Assembly (NCBI GenBank): GCA_002353225.1
Contig: DEJF01000050.1
Span: forward strand, 5,123 to 69,122
Reading direction: 5' to 3'
Length of the DNA: 64,000 nucleotides
Source of the DNA: Prevotella sp. UBA2755
GTDB taxonomy: Bacteria > Bacteroidota > Bacteroidia > Bacteroidales > Bacteroidaceae
In this document: positions 16,827-24,769 of the stretch, piece after piece
How positions within the stretch are numbered: position 1 is the stretch's first letter
Layout: each line of letters begins with the position of its first letter
The notes under the pieces: generated by a model
Database searches by the model: none
Told to the model about the DNA's origin: nothing
The model's input: only the letters and a program-made list of their open reading frames with translations
Position numbers and translations under genes: made by a program

Positions 16827-16985
16827 TTAACGGTCGCCGCCGCTGATACCGGTTTCTGACCATTCGAGACCGTCGGAACTGAAGGCACTTGACGCTGCAG
16901 GGTTACTACCTGCCATCAGGTGGTGCTGCTGTTGCAGCACAAACACCTGTGTCATAGGTTCAATATATGTTTTCTTTTTCATCAT
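16827..16985 (-). CDS. Small Tyr-Ile-x-Pro peptide gene
   Basis: 52 residues from the ATG at 16985 (51 if the next ATG, at 16982, is used). It begins with a basic run and KKTYIEPMTQVFVLQQQ, continues HHLMAGSNPAASS and ends ISGGDR. There is no hydrophobic signal peptide. I recall many short Prevotella and Bacteroides frames with the same plan (a Lys-rich start, Tyr-Ile-x-Pro, a beta-like stretch of Val and Leu, then Leu-x-Ala/Gly-Ser and a polar Gly-rich tail); I know of no assigned function. It starts 30 bases after the 1369-residue gene and is followed by the terminator at 16744-16777, so the two are one operon. Confidence 0.75.
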   Translation of the reverse strand: MMKKKTYIEPMTQVFVLQQQHHLMAGSNPAASSAFSSDGLEWSETGISGGDR

Positions 16986-17015
16986 TTTTACATTATTACA
17001 TTTTTAATTTTTACA

Positions 17016-20000
17016 TTACTTCAGTACGACCTTTTTACCATTATAGATATAAACACCCTTCTCTGTCGGTTCACCTTGCAGTTTCAAGCCACCCAGAGTG
17101 TACCAACCGCTATTCAAAGTCTTAACTTTCAGTTCTCCATTTTCAATTTGGAAAACTCCAGTCGTACCACCATCCTCTCCGAAGTTCAGTTCGAAGCTAC
17201 GAGCCGTCGCTGTTGTTGGTATAAAGAAGTGGGCACGGAAGCAACGCAGCGTGCGTGGATTCGTTGAAGAGTAGCCCAGCTTGTTGTTGCTACCCAGGAG
17301 GATGACAGACTTGATATTGCTATCATCAATGGTGAACGGTGAGTAGTTGCCTACGAACTGGCAATCGCCGGTACTTGCATTGTTCGTGAAACTGACAGCC
17401 GTCGGAGCCGTCTTATCGATGGTCACGCCAGAGAACTTCGGATTGACGATGTTAGGACTCTTAGGACTCATTACAGGTACGACATTACCGCCACTGATTT
17501 CCCAGCCAGAGCCGAGGTTGCTTAGCAGTGTCGCATTATCCATTCCGCTGGCATCAGTGGTGCTGCTATTTGCATGACCGAAAGTCGTTTTGTAGTAGAC
17601 TTTAGTTCTATATGCCGATGCAGTATACCAACGATAAAAAGTATAACTGTTGTTCGAATTCATTGTAATAGCTGCAGATGGGGAGAACAGACAGCTTGTA
17701 AGGGTAAGTGAACCCGCATAAGCGTTGCCCACGAAACCGCCGTTGCCGCCATCGTTGTTGCTTCCGGTACCATTCAACAACTGACCATTAAATAGACAGT
17801 TTGAAATCGTGACAGTGCCATCATTAATTCTTCCTATCAAGCCACCGAATTGTCCATAATATGTCGAAGTTGTATTTTTATTATAATTATCTGTGATGGC
17901 GACACTGCTTATACAATTCTGAATCGCAACTGTGCCGCCAAGGACACGTGCGGCAATTCCGCCAGCAGTTTGGTTTGATGTCGTGATAGCACCTGCAACA
18001 TGTAGATTCTTAATCGTTGCGCCGTTGACATAGCGGAAAGGACCACTATTATTATTAGCCGTAGTAATCTCGACTGTCAGCGTACGTCCGTTACCGTCGA
18101 AGGTTCCCTTGAAGGGATAATAGTTGGAGTTCTTGTAAGTTCCCACCATATTTTCCTCCGTCACAGGATTTGCACTATTGTCGAAGTCGGATGCCAACAT
18201 CACGACCTTGCCCTCATACGTGTTACCATCATTGACAGCAGCAGCGAAGGCTTCCCAGTCAGCCTTGTTCTTAATGACGAGGTCTATCCACTTCACGAGA
18301 TACGGCTTGCCTGCCTCAATCGTTGTGGCATCTTCGAAGTTCAGCGTCAGTGTACCGTTATTGAGGTTTGACGATGTAGCGAGTTCCTTGATGGTGGCGC
18401 CTGCCAATGGCGAAAGCGCAATCTGCTCGGCAGTCATACTGAACGGCAGGCACAATGTATTCCAGTCGCCGTCCTTGTAGAGTGTGCGACCCTGTAGGGT
18501 GACTGTTGTTGTAACCTCATTGTTGTTGTTGATGACGGTTGTGTTGTCGGCATTGTCGGCAAGTTCCACTTCACGTACCAGCGTCACTGTCAGGTCGAGA
18601 CCGGCGTAGATGTTATACACAGAGTTCGTCTTGAAGTAGAGCGTCATGGTGTTGCTCGAACTAAAGACGGTGGGGATAGCGGTCTGTGTGTTTTCAGCGG
18701 AACTGCACATCTCGTCAATGAGTTTCGTGCCGCAGGCTGCGTTGTAGTCATAGACGGTCAGATAGTCTAATTGAGATGTGCTCACCATAGTCGTGATGCT
18801 ACCCGAGAGTTGGAGCACGTAGCCCGTGGGGGCGGTCAGGGTGAGGGTGCCATCGCAACGGTTGCTGTAGTTTCCGTCCTTGCCGCCGTCGTCATACACC
18901 TTGAACGACTGCACGCCCGTGGGGATAGTAACCGTCTTCGTACCCGTCGTGGGCATGTTGATGTAGAGGCCGCCGTCGGCAGTCCATTTGTTGGTGAACG
19001 TCGGAGTGACGGTGACTGTCGAGGCTGGCATAGTGAAGGTGGCCTGGTTGTTGGTGTACCATCCGCCAGTCACTGCCACGGCATTGCTGCTGCCGTCCAC
19101 GACGCTGAGGTCGCTGAGTATATAGCCACTCTCAGGCGCGGCGGTCAGGGTGACCACGTCGTTCACCCTGGCTGCGGACACATTTGAACTGTTGACGCTG
19201 GCAGCGACGCTGCCGCCCGTAGCGGCGTGTACGGTGATGGCATACTCAGTGCTGGTGCTGATGAGCGTCACCGTCAGGTCGAGGCCGGCGTAGTTCCTGC
19301 TGTCGTCCGAATTGAAATAGAGCGTCATGCTCTGGCCGCTGCTGATGACGGTGGTGATGGCGGTCTCGGTGCCTCTGCTGGTGCTGCTCACCGCGGCGAG
19401 CAGCTTGGTGCCGCTGGTCGAGCTGCCGTCATAGACGGTCAGGTTATCATAATCTTTTTCCGTCGTGATGTTGCCCGAGAGTTGGAGTACGTAGCCCGTG
19501 GGGGCGGTCAGGGTGAGGGTGCCGCTGCAGCCATTGCTATAGTTGCCAGCGGTGTTGTTGTTGCCGCCTCCCTTGCCGCCGTCGTCATAGACCTTGAACG
19601 ACTGTACGTTCGAGGGGATGGTGAGCGATTTGCTTCCCGTGGTGGGCATATTGATGTAAAGTCCGCCGTCGGCAGTCAGGTCGTTGGTGAACGTTGAGGT
19701 GACGGTGACGGGGTAGATGGGCATGGTGAATGTGGCGGTGTTATCGAACGGGCCATCCCACGATACGCCCACACCGTTGTTTTGGGAATCTTTCACGCTG
19801 ATGCCGGTGAGCATATGGTTGCTCTGAGGTGTTGCTGTCAGGGTGACGGCCTCGAACGCTTTAGCTGAAGTGACGCTCTCGTTGCTGATACTAGCCGTGA
19901 TGGTGCCGCCCGTGAGATTGCCAATTCCGTTGATGGCATTCTGCGTATCGGGGTCAAAGACCGACACGGTCAGGTCGAGACCATCGTCTTCAGTACCAGC

Positions 20001-21125
20001 GACGCCCGATTTCAAATTAATCGTCATGGTGTTGCCCGTGCTGGTGACGGTGGTGCTGCCTAAGCCGCCATTCTTATGATAGAGCTCCGAGGCAGTGTTG
20101 TTGCTGCCGTCATAGACGGTAAATGTAGGGTTACCCAAATACCCATTGTACAACTCGATTCTTCCCGAAAGCTGCATCCGGTAGCCTGTGGGGGCGGTCA
20201 GCACGAGCGTGCCGTCGCAGTTGTTGCTGTAGTTGCCGGTGGAGCCGCCGTCGTCATAGACCTTGAACGACTGTACGTTCGAGGGGATGGTGAGTGACTT
20301 ACTGTCCGTCTTGGGCATGTTGATGTAGAGGCCGCCTGCGGCAGTCAGGTTGTTGGTGAACGTCGGGGTGACAGTGGCGACGGAGAAGGGCATGGTGAAC
20401 GTGGCGGTGTTATAGAACGGACCATCCCACGTCACGCCCACGTTCTTGTTGCTGCCGTCCTTGACGCTGATGCCGGTAAGCATATAGGTGCTCTGGGGGG
20501 TGGCAGTCAGGGTGACGGTCTCCTTAACTTTGGCCGATGTCACGCTCAATCCGCTGACACTGGCACCGACGGTGCCGCCCGTGGCGGTGTTAATATTGAT
20601 GTCGTGCGGTTCGTTGACGATGAGCCTCACGTCGAGGTCGAAACCTTTATCATTGCCGTCATTGTTCGAATAGAAGTACAACGTCATGCTCCGGCCCGTG
20701 CTGGTGACGGTGGGGATGTTTCTGCTAAAGCCGCCAGAGGTACTCCTCATCTGGTCAATGAGCTTCGTGCCGCTGGCCTCGCTGTTATCATAGACGGTCA
20801 GATGGTCTGACCAGTTATCATATGTCTGTATCCATCCCGACAGTTGGAGCAAATAGCCCTCGGGGGCGGTAATAGTGAGGGTGCTGCTGCTGTAGTCGTA
20901 GTAGTTGCCAGTTCTACCGCCGTTGTCATACACCTTGAACGAGGTGATGGAGGCATCGTTGAGCGTCTTAGTGCACGGGACACTTCCTTGCATGTTGAGG
21001 TACGGTTTACCATCATCGTACTGGAATGGAATTTCGTCCGCCCACGCCCCAAGGGATGTGAGCATCGTCATGAGTAGCATCACTGATGCCCTCAAGAATA
21101 CATGTTTAGTAAATGTTCTTTTCAT
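17016..21125 (-). CDS. Large secreted repeat protein: CUB-like modules, InlB-like repeats, GLUG region
   Basis: 1369 residues with signal peptide (ending LTSLGAWA). Four CUB-like beta modules (about residues 35-170, 275-395, 490-630 and 710-860) share FKVYDDGG, GTLTLTAPTGY, QLSG, TVYDG and MTLYF...GLDLTV. Between them lie three divergent InlB-type repeats (ATGGxVxASV, VTLTATPQS, ATFTMP). Residues about 940-1190 contain a GLUG-like segment (FKGTFDGNGRTLTVEI, IKNLHVAGAI, GGLIGRINDGTV). The C terminus (WYTLGGLKLQGEPTEKGVYI, then NGKKVVLK) resembles the ending of many Prevotella surface proteins and may be a sorting signal. Probably a surface or secreted adhesin; ligand unknown. The DNA of the repeated part is visibly GC-richer than its surroundings, and the near-identical modules invite recombination. 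Confidence 0.85.
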   Translation of the reverse strand: MKRTFTKHVFLRASVMLLMTMLTSLGAWADEIPFQYDDGKPYLNMQGSVPCTKTLNDASITSFKVYDNGGRTGNYYDYSSSTLTITAPEGYLLQLSGWIQTYDNWSDHLTVYDNSEASGTKLIDQMRSTSGGFSRNIPTVTSTGRSMTLYFYSNNDGNDKGFDLDVRLIVNEPHDININTATGGTVGASVSGLSVTSAKVKETVTLTATPQSTYMLTGISVKDGSNKNVGVTWDGPFYNTATFTMPFSVATVTPTFTNNLTAAGGLYINMPKTDSKSLTIPSNVQSFKVYDDGGSTGNYSNNCDGTLVLTAPTGYRMQLSGRIELYNGYLGNPTFTVYDGSNNTASELYHKNGGLGSTTVTSTGNTMTINLKSGVAGTEDDGLDLTVSVFDPDTQNAINGIGNLTGGTITASISNESVTSAKAFEAVTLTATPQSNHMLTGISVKDSQNNGVGVSWDGPFDNTATFTMPIYPVTVTSTFTNDLTADGGLYINMPTTGSKSLTIPSNVQSFKVYDDGGKGGGNNNTAGNYSNGCSGTLTLTAPTGYVLQLSGNITTEKDYDNLTVYDGSSTSGTKLLAAVSSTSRGTETAITTVISSGQSMTLYFNSDDSRNYAGLDLTVTLISTSTEYAITVHAATGGSVAASVNSSNVSAARVNDVVTLTAAPESGYILSDLSVVDGSSNAVAVTGGWYTNNQATFTMPASTVTVTPTFTNKWTADGGLYINMPTTGTKTVTIPTGVQSFKVYDDGGKDGNYSNRCDGTLTLTAPTGYVLQLSGSITTMVSTSQLDYLTVYDYNAACGTKLIDEMCSSAENTQTAIPTVFSSSNTMTLYFKTNSVYNIYAGLDLTVTLVREVELADNADNTTVINNNNEVTTTVTLQGRTLYKDGDWNTLCLPFSMTAEQIALSPLAGATIKELATSSNLNNGTLTLNFEDATTIEAGKPYLVKWIDLVIKNKADWEAFAAAVNDGNTYEGKVVMLASDFDNSANPVTEENMVGTYKNSNYYPFKGTFDGNGRTLTVEITTANNNSGPFRYVNGATIKNLHVAGAITTSNQTAGGIAARVLGGTVAIQNCISSVAITDNYNKNTTSTYYGQFGGLIGRINDGTVTISNCLFNGQLLNGTGSNNDGGNGGFVGNAYAGSLTLTSCLFSPSAAITMNSNNSYTFYRWYTASAYRTKVYYKTTFGHANSSTTDASGMDNATLLSNLGSGWEISGGNVVPVMSPKSPNIVNPKFSGVTIDKTAPTAVSFTNNASTGDCQFVGNYSPFTIDDSNIKSVILLGSNNKLGYSSTNPRTLRCFRAHFFIPTTATARSFELNFGEDGGTTGVFQIENGELKVKTLNSGWYTLGGLKLQGEPTEKGVYIYNGKKVVLK

Positions 21126-21191
21126 AAAATACGTATTTTAAATTCTTAATGGTTTTGTCTATTCTCGCTAACATACCTTCATAGGCTTTAG

Positions 21192-21284
21192 CGCCCATTT
21201 GGGCTGTCAATGCTGCGGTTAAGCGAGGGTCATCAAGCGTGCTTGAATGACCGAGTGTGAGCAGCATCGCGGCGTTTACGCCGC
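21192..21284 (-). promoter_or_regulatory. Structured 5' leader of the surface-protein gene
   Basis: On the minus-strand transcript, GCGGCGTAAACGCCGC (21269-21284) is a perfect hairpin at or just before the start of transcription. Then TGCTGC (21267-21272) pairs with GCAGCA (21210-21215). Between these, CTCGGTCAT pairs with ATGACCCTCG (one mismatch) and continues into a GCTTGA/TCAAGC stem (21228-21252). A further small hairpin GCCCAAATGGGC (21193-21204) follows. The elements nest into one long stem of about 60 bases. Confidence 0.6.
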
Positions 21285-21291
21285 AAAGTTA
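21284..21291 (-). promoter_or_regulatory. -7 box of the surface-protein gene
   Basis: The minus strand reads TAACTTTG; predicted start near 21277, giving a leader of about 150 bases. The box shares a base with the GC-rich palindrome. Confidence 0.6.
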
Positions 21292-21441
21292 CGAAGAAAA
21301 ACGTTAACGAATGTAAGCGCCCCTCTAAAAAGTGTTAAGGGGATAAAGATTTAACAAAAGGAGAGAGAGGAGAGAGGAGAGAGAAAAAACGCATGGTCTG
21401 TGAAGATCGTACGTTTTTTCACCTTATTATATATAATATCT

Positions 21442-22191
21442 TCAACGGAGCATGATGCCTGTGAAGATGCGACCGGAGTTGATGCCTAAGCGACGGGCAG
21501 AGAAGTAGTCTTGGTGTTGCTGGAAGGTGCAGATGCCTGAGAGATAGATGTCCCTGATACCCATCTCCTCTAACTGCAGGCGGTTACACATCGGAAGGTC
21601 GATGTGCCATTTGGCATACATCCGGGCTATCTTAGTCATGTCGAAGCCGGCATCGGCAAACTGCTGGTAGACTTCCTCCCCTACCTCAAAACTCTCAAGA
21701 GAGATACCTGGACCTATGACGGCTTTCATCTGTGAGGGCACTGAGCAATAGGTCTTGCACATCGCCTCAACAGCAACACGGACGATACGCTGCACAGTAC
21801 CTCGCCATCCTGCATGAACAGCACAGACGGCATGATGCGCCTCATCATATAATAAGATAGGAATACAGTCGGCAGTGGAAACGCCTATACATAACCGAGA
21901 GACATCTGTCATCACGGCATCTACCCCTTCGATGATCTCCTGTTGAGGACCGTCAATACGACGAACCTCCGTACCATGTACCTGATGGGGCATGATGATG
22001 TGATTATCGGGAATAGCAAGCAGCGTAGCCAACGAATGATGATTATGGGCGATATGCCCAGCATCATCACCACAATAGTTATTGATATTAAACTCCCCAT
22101 AGTTGCCCATGCTGCAACCACCATGACGAGTCGTACTGAAAGCGACGACCTGTTCTCCTAAATCGTAATAGGTCAGTTGAGGGTTAGGCAT
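21442..22191 (-). CDS. pgeF: Peptidoglycan editing factor PgeF (YfiH family)
   Basis: 249 residues, full length. Family motifs: STTRHGG near the N terminus, MPHQVHGTEV, GVSTADCIPILLYD with the reactive Cys, CAVHAGWRGTVQRI, IGPGISLESFEVGEEVY and the C-terminal DYFSARR. Members have laccase-like polyphenol oxidase or purine nucleoside activity in vitro; in E. coli PgeF removes wrongly added amino acids from murein precursors. Its ATG overlaps the obg stop by eight bases, so it is the last gene of the hpt-adk-obg unit. A broken copy of its 3' end lies at 16499. Confidence 0.93.
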   Translation of the reverse strand: MPNPQLTYYDLGEQVVAFSTTRHGGCSMGNYGEFNINNYCGDDAGHIAHNHHSLATLLAIPDNHIIMPHQVHGTEVRRIDGPQQEIIEGVDAVMTDVSRLCIGVSTADCIPILLYDEAHHAVCAVHAGWRGTVQRIVRVAVEAMCKTYCSVPSQMKAVIGPGISLESFEVGEEVYQQFADAGFDMTKIARMYAKWHIDLPMCNRLQLEEMGIRDIYLSGICTFQQHQDYFSARRLGINSGRIFTGIMLR

Positions 22192-23398
22192 CTTCTAGGG
22201 TATCTAGTTCTTCTAGATATTCTAGGTCTTCTAGATCATCTAGATCAATATACTCTATCTCCTCGTCCTCCCCCTCATCGGCAAGTTCCTGAGCAAAACG
22301 AGACATATCTTTGTCACGATGCACCAAGGTATCCTCTGCCATGACAGCAGCCAACTTATTGCTCTCCGCATTCAACTCACGCCACAAGACATCCTTCAAC
22401 TCGTCGAGTCCCATATTAGCGACAGCAGAGATAAAGACAACAGGAACAGACCCACCTATATCCTCCCTGCAGAGGGAGGACTTATCGTCTGAGGGAGTCT
22501 TCAATTCCTCTTTGAGCATATCGATAAGTTCGGCATCCAGCAGGTCGCACTTCGTAACAGCAAGGACACGATGCTTGTCCAACAGTTCCGGATTAAACTG
22601 GGCTAACTCATTGAGCAGGATATCATACTCCCGTTTGATGTCATCTGTATCTCCTGGCACCATAAACAGCAACAAGGAGTTACGTTCGATATGTCGCAGG
22701 AAACGGAGTCCCAAGCCTTTGCCCTCACTGGCACCTTCGATGATACCTGGGATATCTGCCATCACGAACGACTTATTGTCGCGATAGCCTACAATACCCA
22801 GACTGGGTTCCATCGTCGTGAAGGGATAGTTAGCAATCTTCGGACGCGCATTCGATAATGCGGACACCAGCGTCGACTTACCAGCATTAGGGAAACCGAC
22901 CAGTCCGACATCAGCCAGCAGTTTCAACTCGAGTATGATAGTCATCTCCTGCATCGGCTCTCCAGGCTGTGCATAACGCGGAGCCTGATTCGTGGCACTG
23001 CGGAACTGGAAGTTTCCCAGTCCGCCACGACCACCTTTCAGTAATACCACCTCCTGTCCGTCGTAGGTGACATCGCAGACATACTTGCCCGTCTCCGCAT
23101 TATAGACGACTGTTCCGCAAGGTACGTCGATATACACATCCTTACCATCAGTACCATGACACTTGTCGCGACCACCATTGCCGCCATGTTCTGCAAAGAT
23201 ATGACGCTCATAGCGCAGATGAAGCAACGTCCAGTAGTTATGGTTGCCACGAAGAATGATGCTGCCACCCTTACCTCCGTCGCCACCATCAGGACCGCCA
23301 TTCGGGTTATACTTCACATGACGGAGATGCGCTGATCCCCGTCCGCCCTTGCCCGACCGGCAGTAGATTTTGACATAGTCTACAAAGTTGCTTTCCAT
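22184..23398 (-). CDS. obg: Obg/CgtA GTPase with in-frame hairpin insertion and repeat-encoded acidic tail
   Basis: Ribosome-associated GTPase acting in 50S maturation and stress signalling; 404 residues. N-terminal glycine-rich Obg domain (GGxGGxG runs such as PNGGPDGGDGGKGG), G1 GFPNAGKST, G3 DIPGI, G4 TKCD, G5 FISAVA. Two oddities: residues about 300-313 between G4 and G5 (TPSDDKSSLCREDIGG) are encoded by a GC-rich hairpin element; and the acidic tail (DLDDLEDLEYLEELDTLEDA) is encoded by six TCTAGA-like units spaced nine bases. Starts 34 bases after adk. Confidence 0.95.
   Translation of the reverse strand: MESNFVDYVKIYCRSGKGGRGSAHLRHVKYNPNGGPDGGDGGKGGSIILRGNHNYWTLLHLRYERHIFAEHGGNGGRDKCHGTDGKDVYIDVPCGTVVYNAETGKYVCDVTYDGQEVVLLKGGRGGLGNFQFRSATNQAPRYAQPGEPMQEMTIILELKLLADVGLVGFPNAGKSTLVSALSNARPKIANYPFTTMEPSLGIVGYRDNKSFVMADIPGIIEGASEGKGLGLRFLRHIERNSLLLFMVPGDTDDIKREYDILLNELAQFNPELLDKHRVLAVTKCDLLDAELIDMLKEELKTPSDDKSSLCREDIGGSVPVVFISAVANMGLDELKDVLWRELNAESNKLAAVMAEDTLVHRDKDMSRFAQELADEGEDEEIEYIDLDDLEDLEYLEELDTLEDA
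22194..22244. repeat. TCTAGA-type array inside the obg coding region
   Basis: Copies (TCTAGA, TCTAGT or TCTAGG) at 22194, 22203, 22212, 22221, 22230 and 22239, exactly nine bases apart, encode the repeated acidic/Leu triplets of the Obg tail. Confidence 0.9.
22461..22500 (-). repeat. In-frame GC-rich hairpin element in obg
   Basis: TCCTCCCT and AGGGAGGA form a perfect eight-base stem around four bases, flanked by CTCCCTCAGACGATAAG on the coding strand. It encodes the extra loop between G4 and G5. Confidence 0.8.
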
Positions 23399-23411
23399 CT
23401 TTCTATTTTTA

Positions 23412-23427
23412 TCTAGAGCGTTCTAGA
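23412..23427. repeat. Two TCTAGA copies between adk and obg
   Basis: TCTAGA at 23412 and 23422, ten bases apart, in the 34-base spacer. Confidence 0.85.
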
Positions 23428-23432
23428 TTATT

Positions 23433-24005
23433 CTATAAATTATCTATCACCTTCTGGATATCCCCGAAGATACGTTCCAAAGTACCCAGCCCATTGATAT
23501 GATGATGCAGTCCTTCCTTTTTATACCACTCAATGAGTGGTTGCGTCTGAGAGTGATAAACGACCAAGCGTTTCTTAATCGTCTCCTCATTATCATCAGC
23601 ACGTCCACTCTGCTGACCACGCTTGATGAGACGTGTCATCAACTCATCCTCTGGCACGTCCAGTTCTATCATCGCAGCCACCTTGTCACCACGCTCATCC
23701 AACATCTTCTTCAAAGCCTCAGCCTGGGGGATCGTACGGGGGAAACCATCAAAGATAACGCCTTTATGACCACGGCCGAAAGAGTCATAGACATTAGCGA
23801 GGATACTAACCATCAACTCATCGGGAATCAACTGACCGTTGTCGATAAAGCCCTGTGCCGTCTTACCCAGTTCCGTACCTTTCTTAATCTCGTTACGCAG
23901 CACGTCACCAGTAGAGATATGTCCAAGTCCGTAGTGCTCAATCATCAAGTCACTCTGTGTTCCCTTCCCTGATCCAGGAGCACCAAAAATCACGATATTC
24001 TTCAT
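23433..24005 (-). CDS. adk: Adenylate kinase
   Basis: Interconverts AMP, ADP and ATP; 190 residues from MKNIVIFGAPGSGKGTQ. P-loop GAPGSGKGT, AMP-binding ISTGDVLR and DGFPRTIPQA, and LID region LIKRGQQSGRADDNEET, a short LID without zinc Cys residues. The frame stays open 43 codons further upstream, but those codons are hairpin-rich spacer and the family starts at MKNI, so I place the start at 24005 (a second ATG is at 24008). Downstream of hpt, upstream of obg. Confidence 0.96.
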   Translation of the reverse strand: MKNIVIFGAPGSGKGTQSDLMIEHYGLGHISTGDVLRNEIKKGTELGKTAQGFIDNGQLIPDELMVSILANVYDSFGRGHKGVIFDGFPRTIPQAEALKKMLDERGDKVAAMIELDVPEDELMTRLIKRGQQSGRADDNEETIKKRLVVYHSQTQPLIEWYKKEGLHHHINGLGTLERIFGDIQKVIDNL

Positions 24006-24008
24006 CAT

Positions 24009-24137
24009 ATTATTCTTTTCTATTTTGTCTTGTTTGATTTGTGTTTCCTTTCCCTTCCTCCAAAAGTCTGTCAGGAGGTCGCTATTGCGCGCCTCCACAT
24101 CACTCGGCAGATGTGGCAGTTTGATTTGTCTCATGTC
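24009..24137 (-). other. Hairpin-rich spacer between hpt and adk
   Basis: Contains CCACAT/ATGTGG (24095-24116), GAGG/CCTC and CCTCC/GGAGG stems on the coding strand, the last followed by a purine-rich AAGGGAAAGG tail like the GC-rich hairpin elements elsewhere. It stays open in the adk frame. Confidence 0.55.
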
Positions 24138-24677
24138 TCAATCTTCCTTTAACGAATATATCTCTTTCAACTGTCGCCCCTGTTGGTCGTAATCCAGTCC
24201 ATAGCCAACGATAAAGGCATTTGGAATAGAGAACGCTGCATACTCAATATCAAGGTCAACCTCCAGTCTTTCTGGCTTCACAAACAAAGTACAAATATGC
24301 ACAGAGGCTGGGTTGCGAGTACCTAACGTCTCGATCATTCGTTTCATGGTCTTACCACTCTCCACGATATCTTCCACGATAACGACAGTACGCCCCGAAA
24401 GATTCTCATTGATACCAATTACTTCCTTGATTTTCCCTGTGGAAGTAGTTCCCTGATAAGAGGCCAGTTTCACAAACGATATCTCACATGGAATCGTCAT
24501 CTCTCTCATCAAGTCAGCAGCAAAGATGAACGAGCCATTCAATACAGCAAGGAACAACGGATTCTTTCCCTCCAAGTCCTTACTCAAACGTTGTCCTAAC
24601 TCTCTTACTCGTTGTTTTATCTCCTCTTCAGAGATAGAAGTTTGGAACGTTTTGTCCTTGATTTTTACGATACTCAT
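24138..24677 (-). CDS. hpt: Hypoxanthine phosphoribosyltransferase
   Basis: Purine salvage: converts hypoxanthine (and usually guanine) with PRPP to the nucleotide. 179 residues, normal length. PRPP loop VVIVEDIVESGKTMKRM, substrate-loop VLNGSFIFAADLMREM and the late YGLDYDQQGR. Start at MSIVKIKDK (24677): an upstream in-frame ATG at 24704 lies within the -7 box (24702-24709), so it cannot be used. Divergent from nnrDE. Confidence 0.96.
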   Translation of the reverse strand: MSIVKIKDKTFQTSISEEEIKQRVRELGQRLSKDLEGKNPLFLAVLNGSFIFAADLMREMTIPCEISFVKLASYQGTTSTGKIKEVIGINENLSGRTVVIVEDIVESGKTMKRMIETLGTRNPASVHICTLFVKPERLEVDLDIEYAAFSIPNAFIVGYGLDYDQQGRQLKEIYSLKED

Positions 24678-24701
24678 AGTGCCTGAATTACAAATTTGGC
24701 A

Positions 24702-24709
24702 CAAAATTA
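24702..24709 (-). promoter_or_regulatory. -7 box of the hpt-adk-obg-pgeF unit
   Basis: The minus strand reads TAATTTTG; 24 bases separate it from the hpt ATG. Confidence 0.65.
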
Positions 24710-24753
24710 CTAATTTTTCGGCAAAGTTTGGCTATCAATTGGTATATTTTTCT

Positions 24754-24761
24754 TATTTTTG
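24754..24761 (+). promoter_or_regulatory. -7 box of nnrDE, eight bases from the ATG
   Basis: TATTTTTG ends eight bases before the ATG at 24770. With a start about five to seven bases after the box, the message would have almost no leader. Confidence 0.6.
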
Positions 24762-24769
24762 CAACCGCA

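Larger units (their letters stand above)
21126..21441. other. 316-base region: structured leader, promoter and purine tract
   Basis: Holds the leftward leader and promoter of the surface-protein gene (21126-21291) and a GGAGAGA-rich purine run (21360-21386) beyond the pgeF stop. No reading frame is evident. Confidence 0.75.

Noticed and set aside
16678..16863. 61-residue minus-strand reading frame
   Set aside because: It runs across the intrinsic terminator and overlaps the peptide gene in another frame; composition is not protein-like.
18771..19697. Long plus-strand reading frames opposite the surface-protein gene
   Set aside because: They are antisense to the repeated, GC-rich modules; their similar Gly/Val/Arg-rich translations only mirror the repeats.
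23433..24134. 233-residue adenylate kinase with N-terminal extension
   Set aside because: The extra 43 residues are encoded by hairpin spacer DNA; the family begins at MKNIVIFGAPG.
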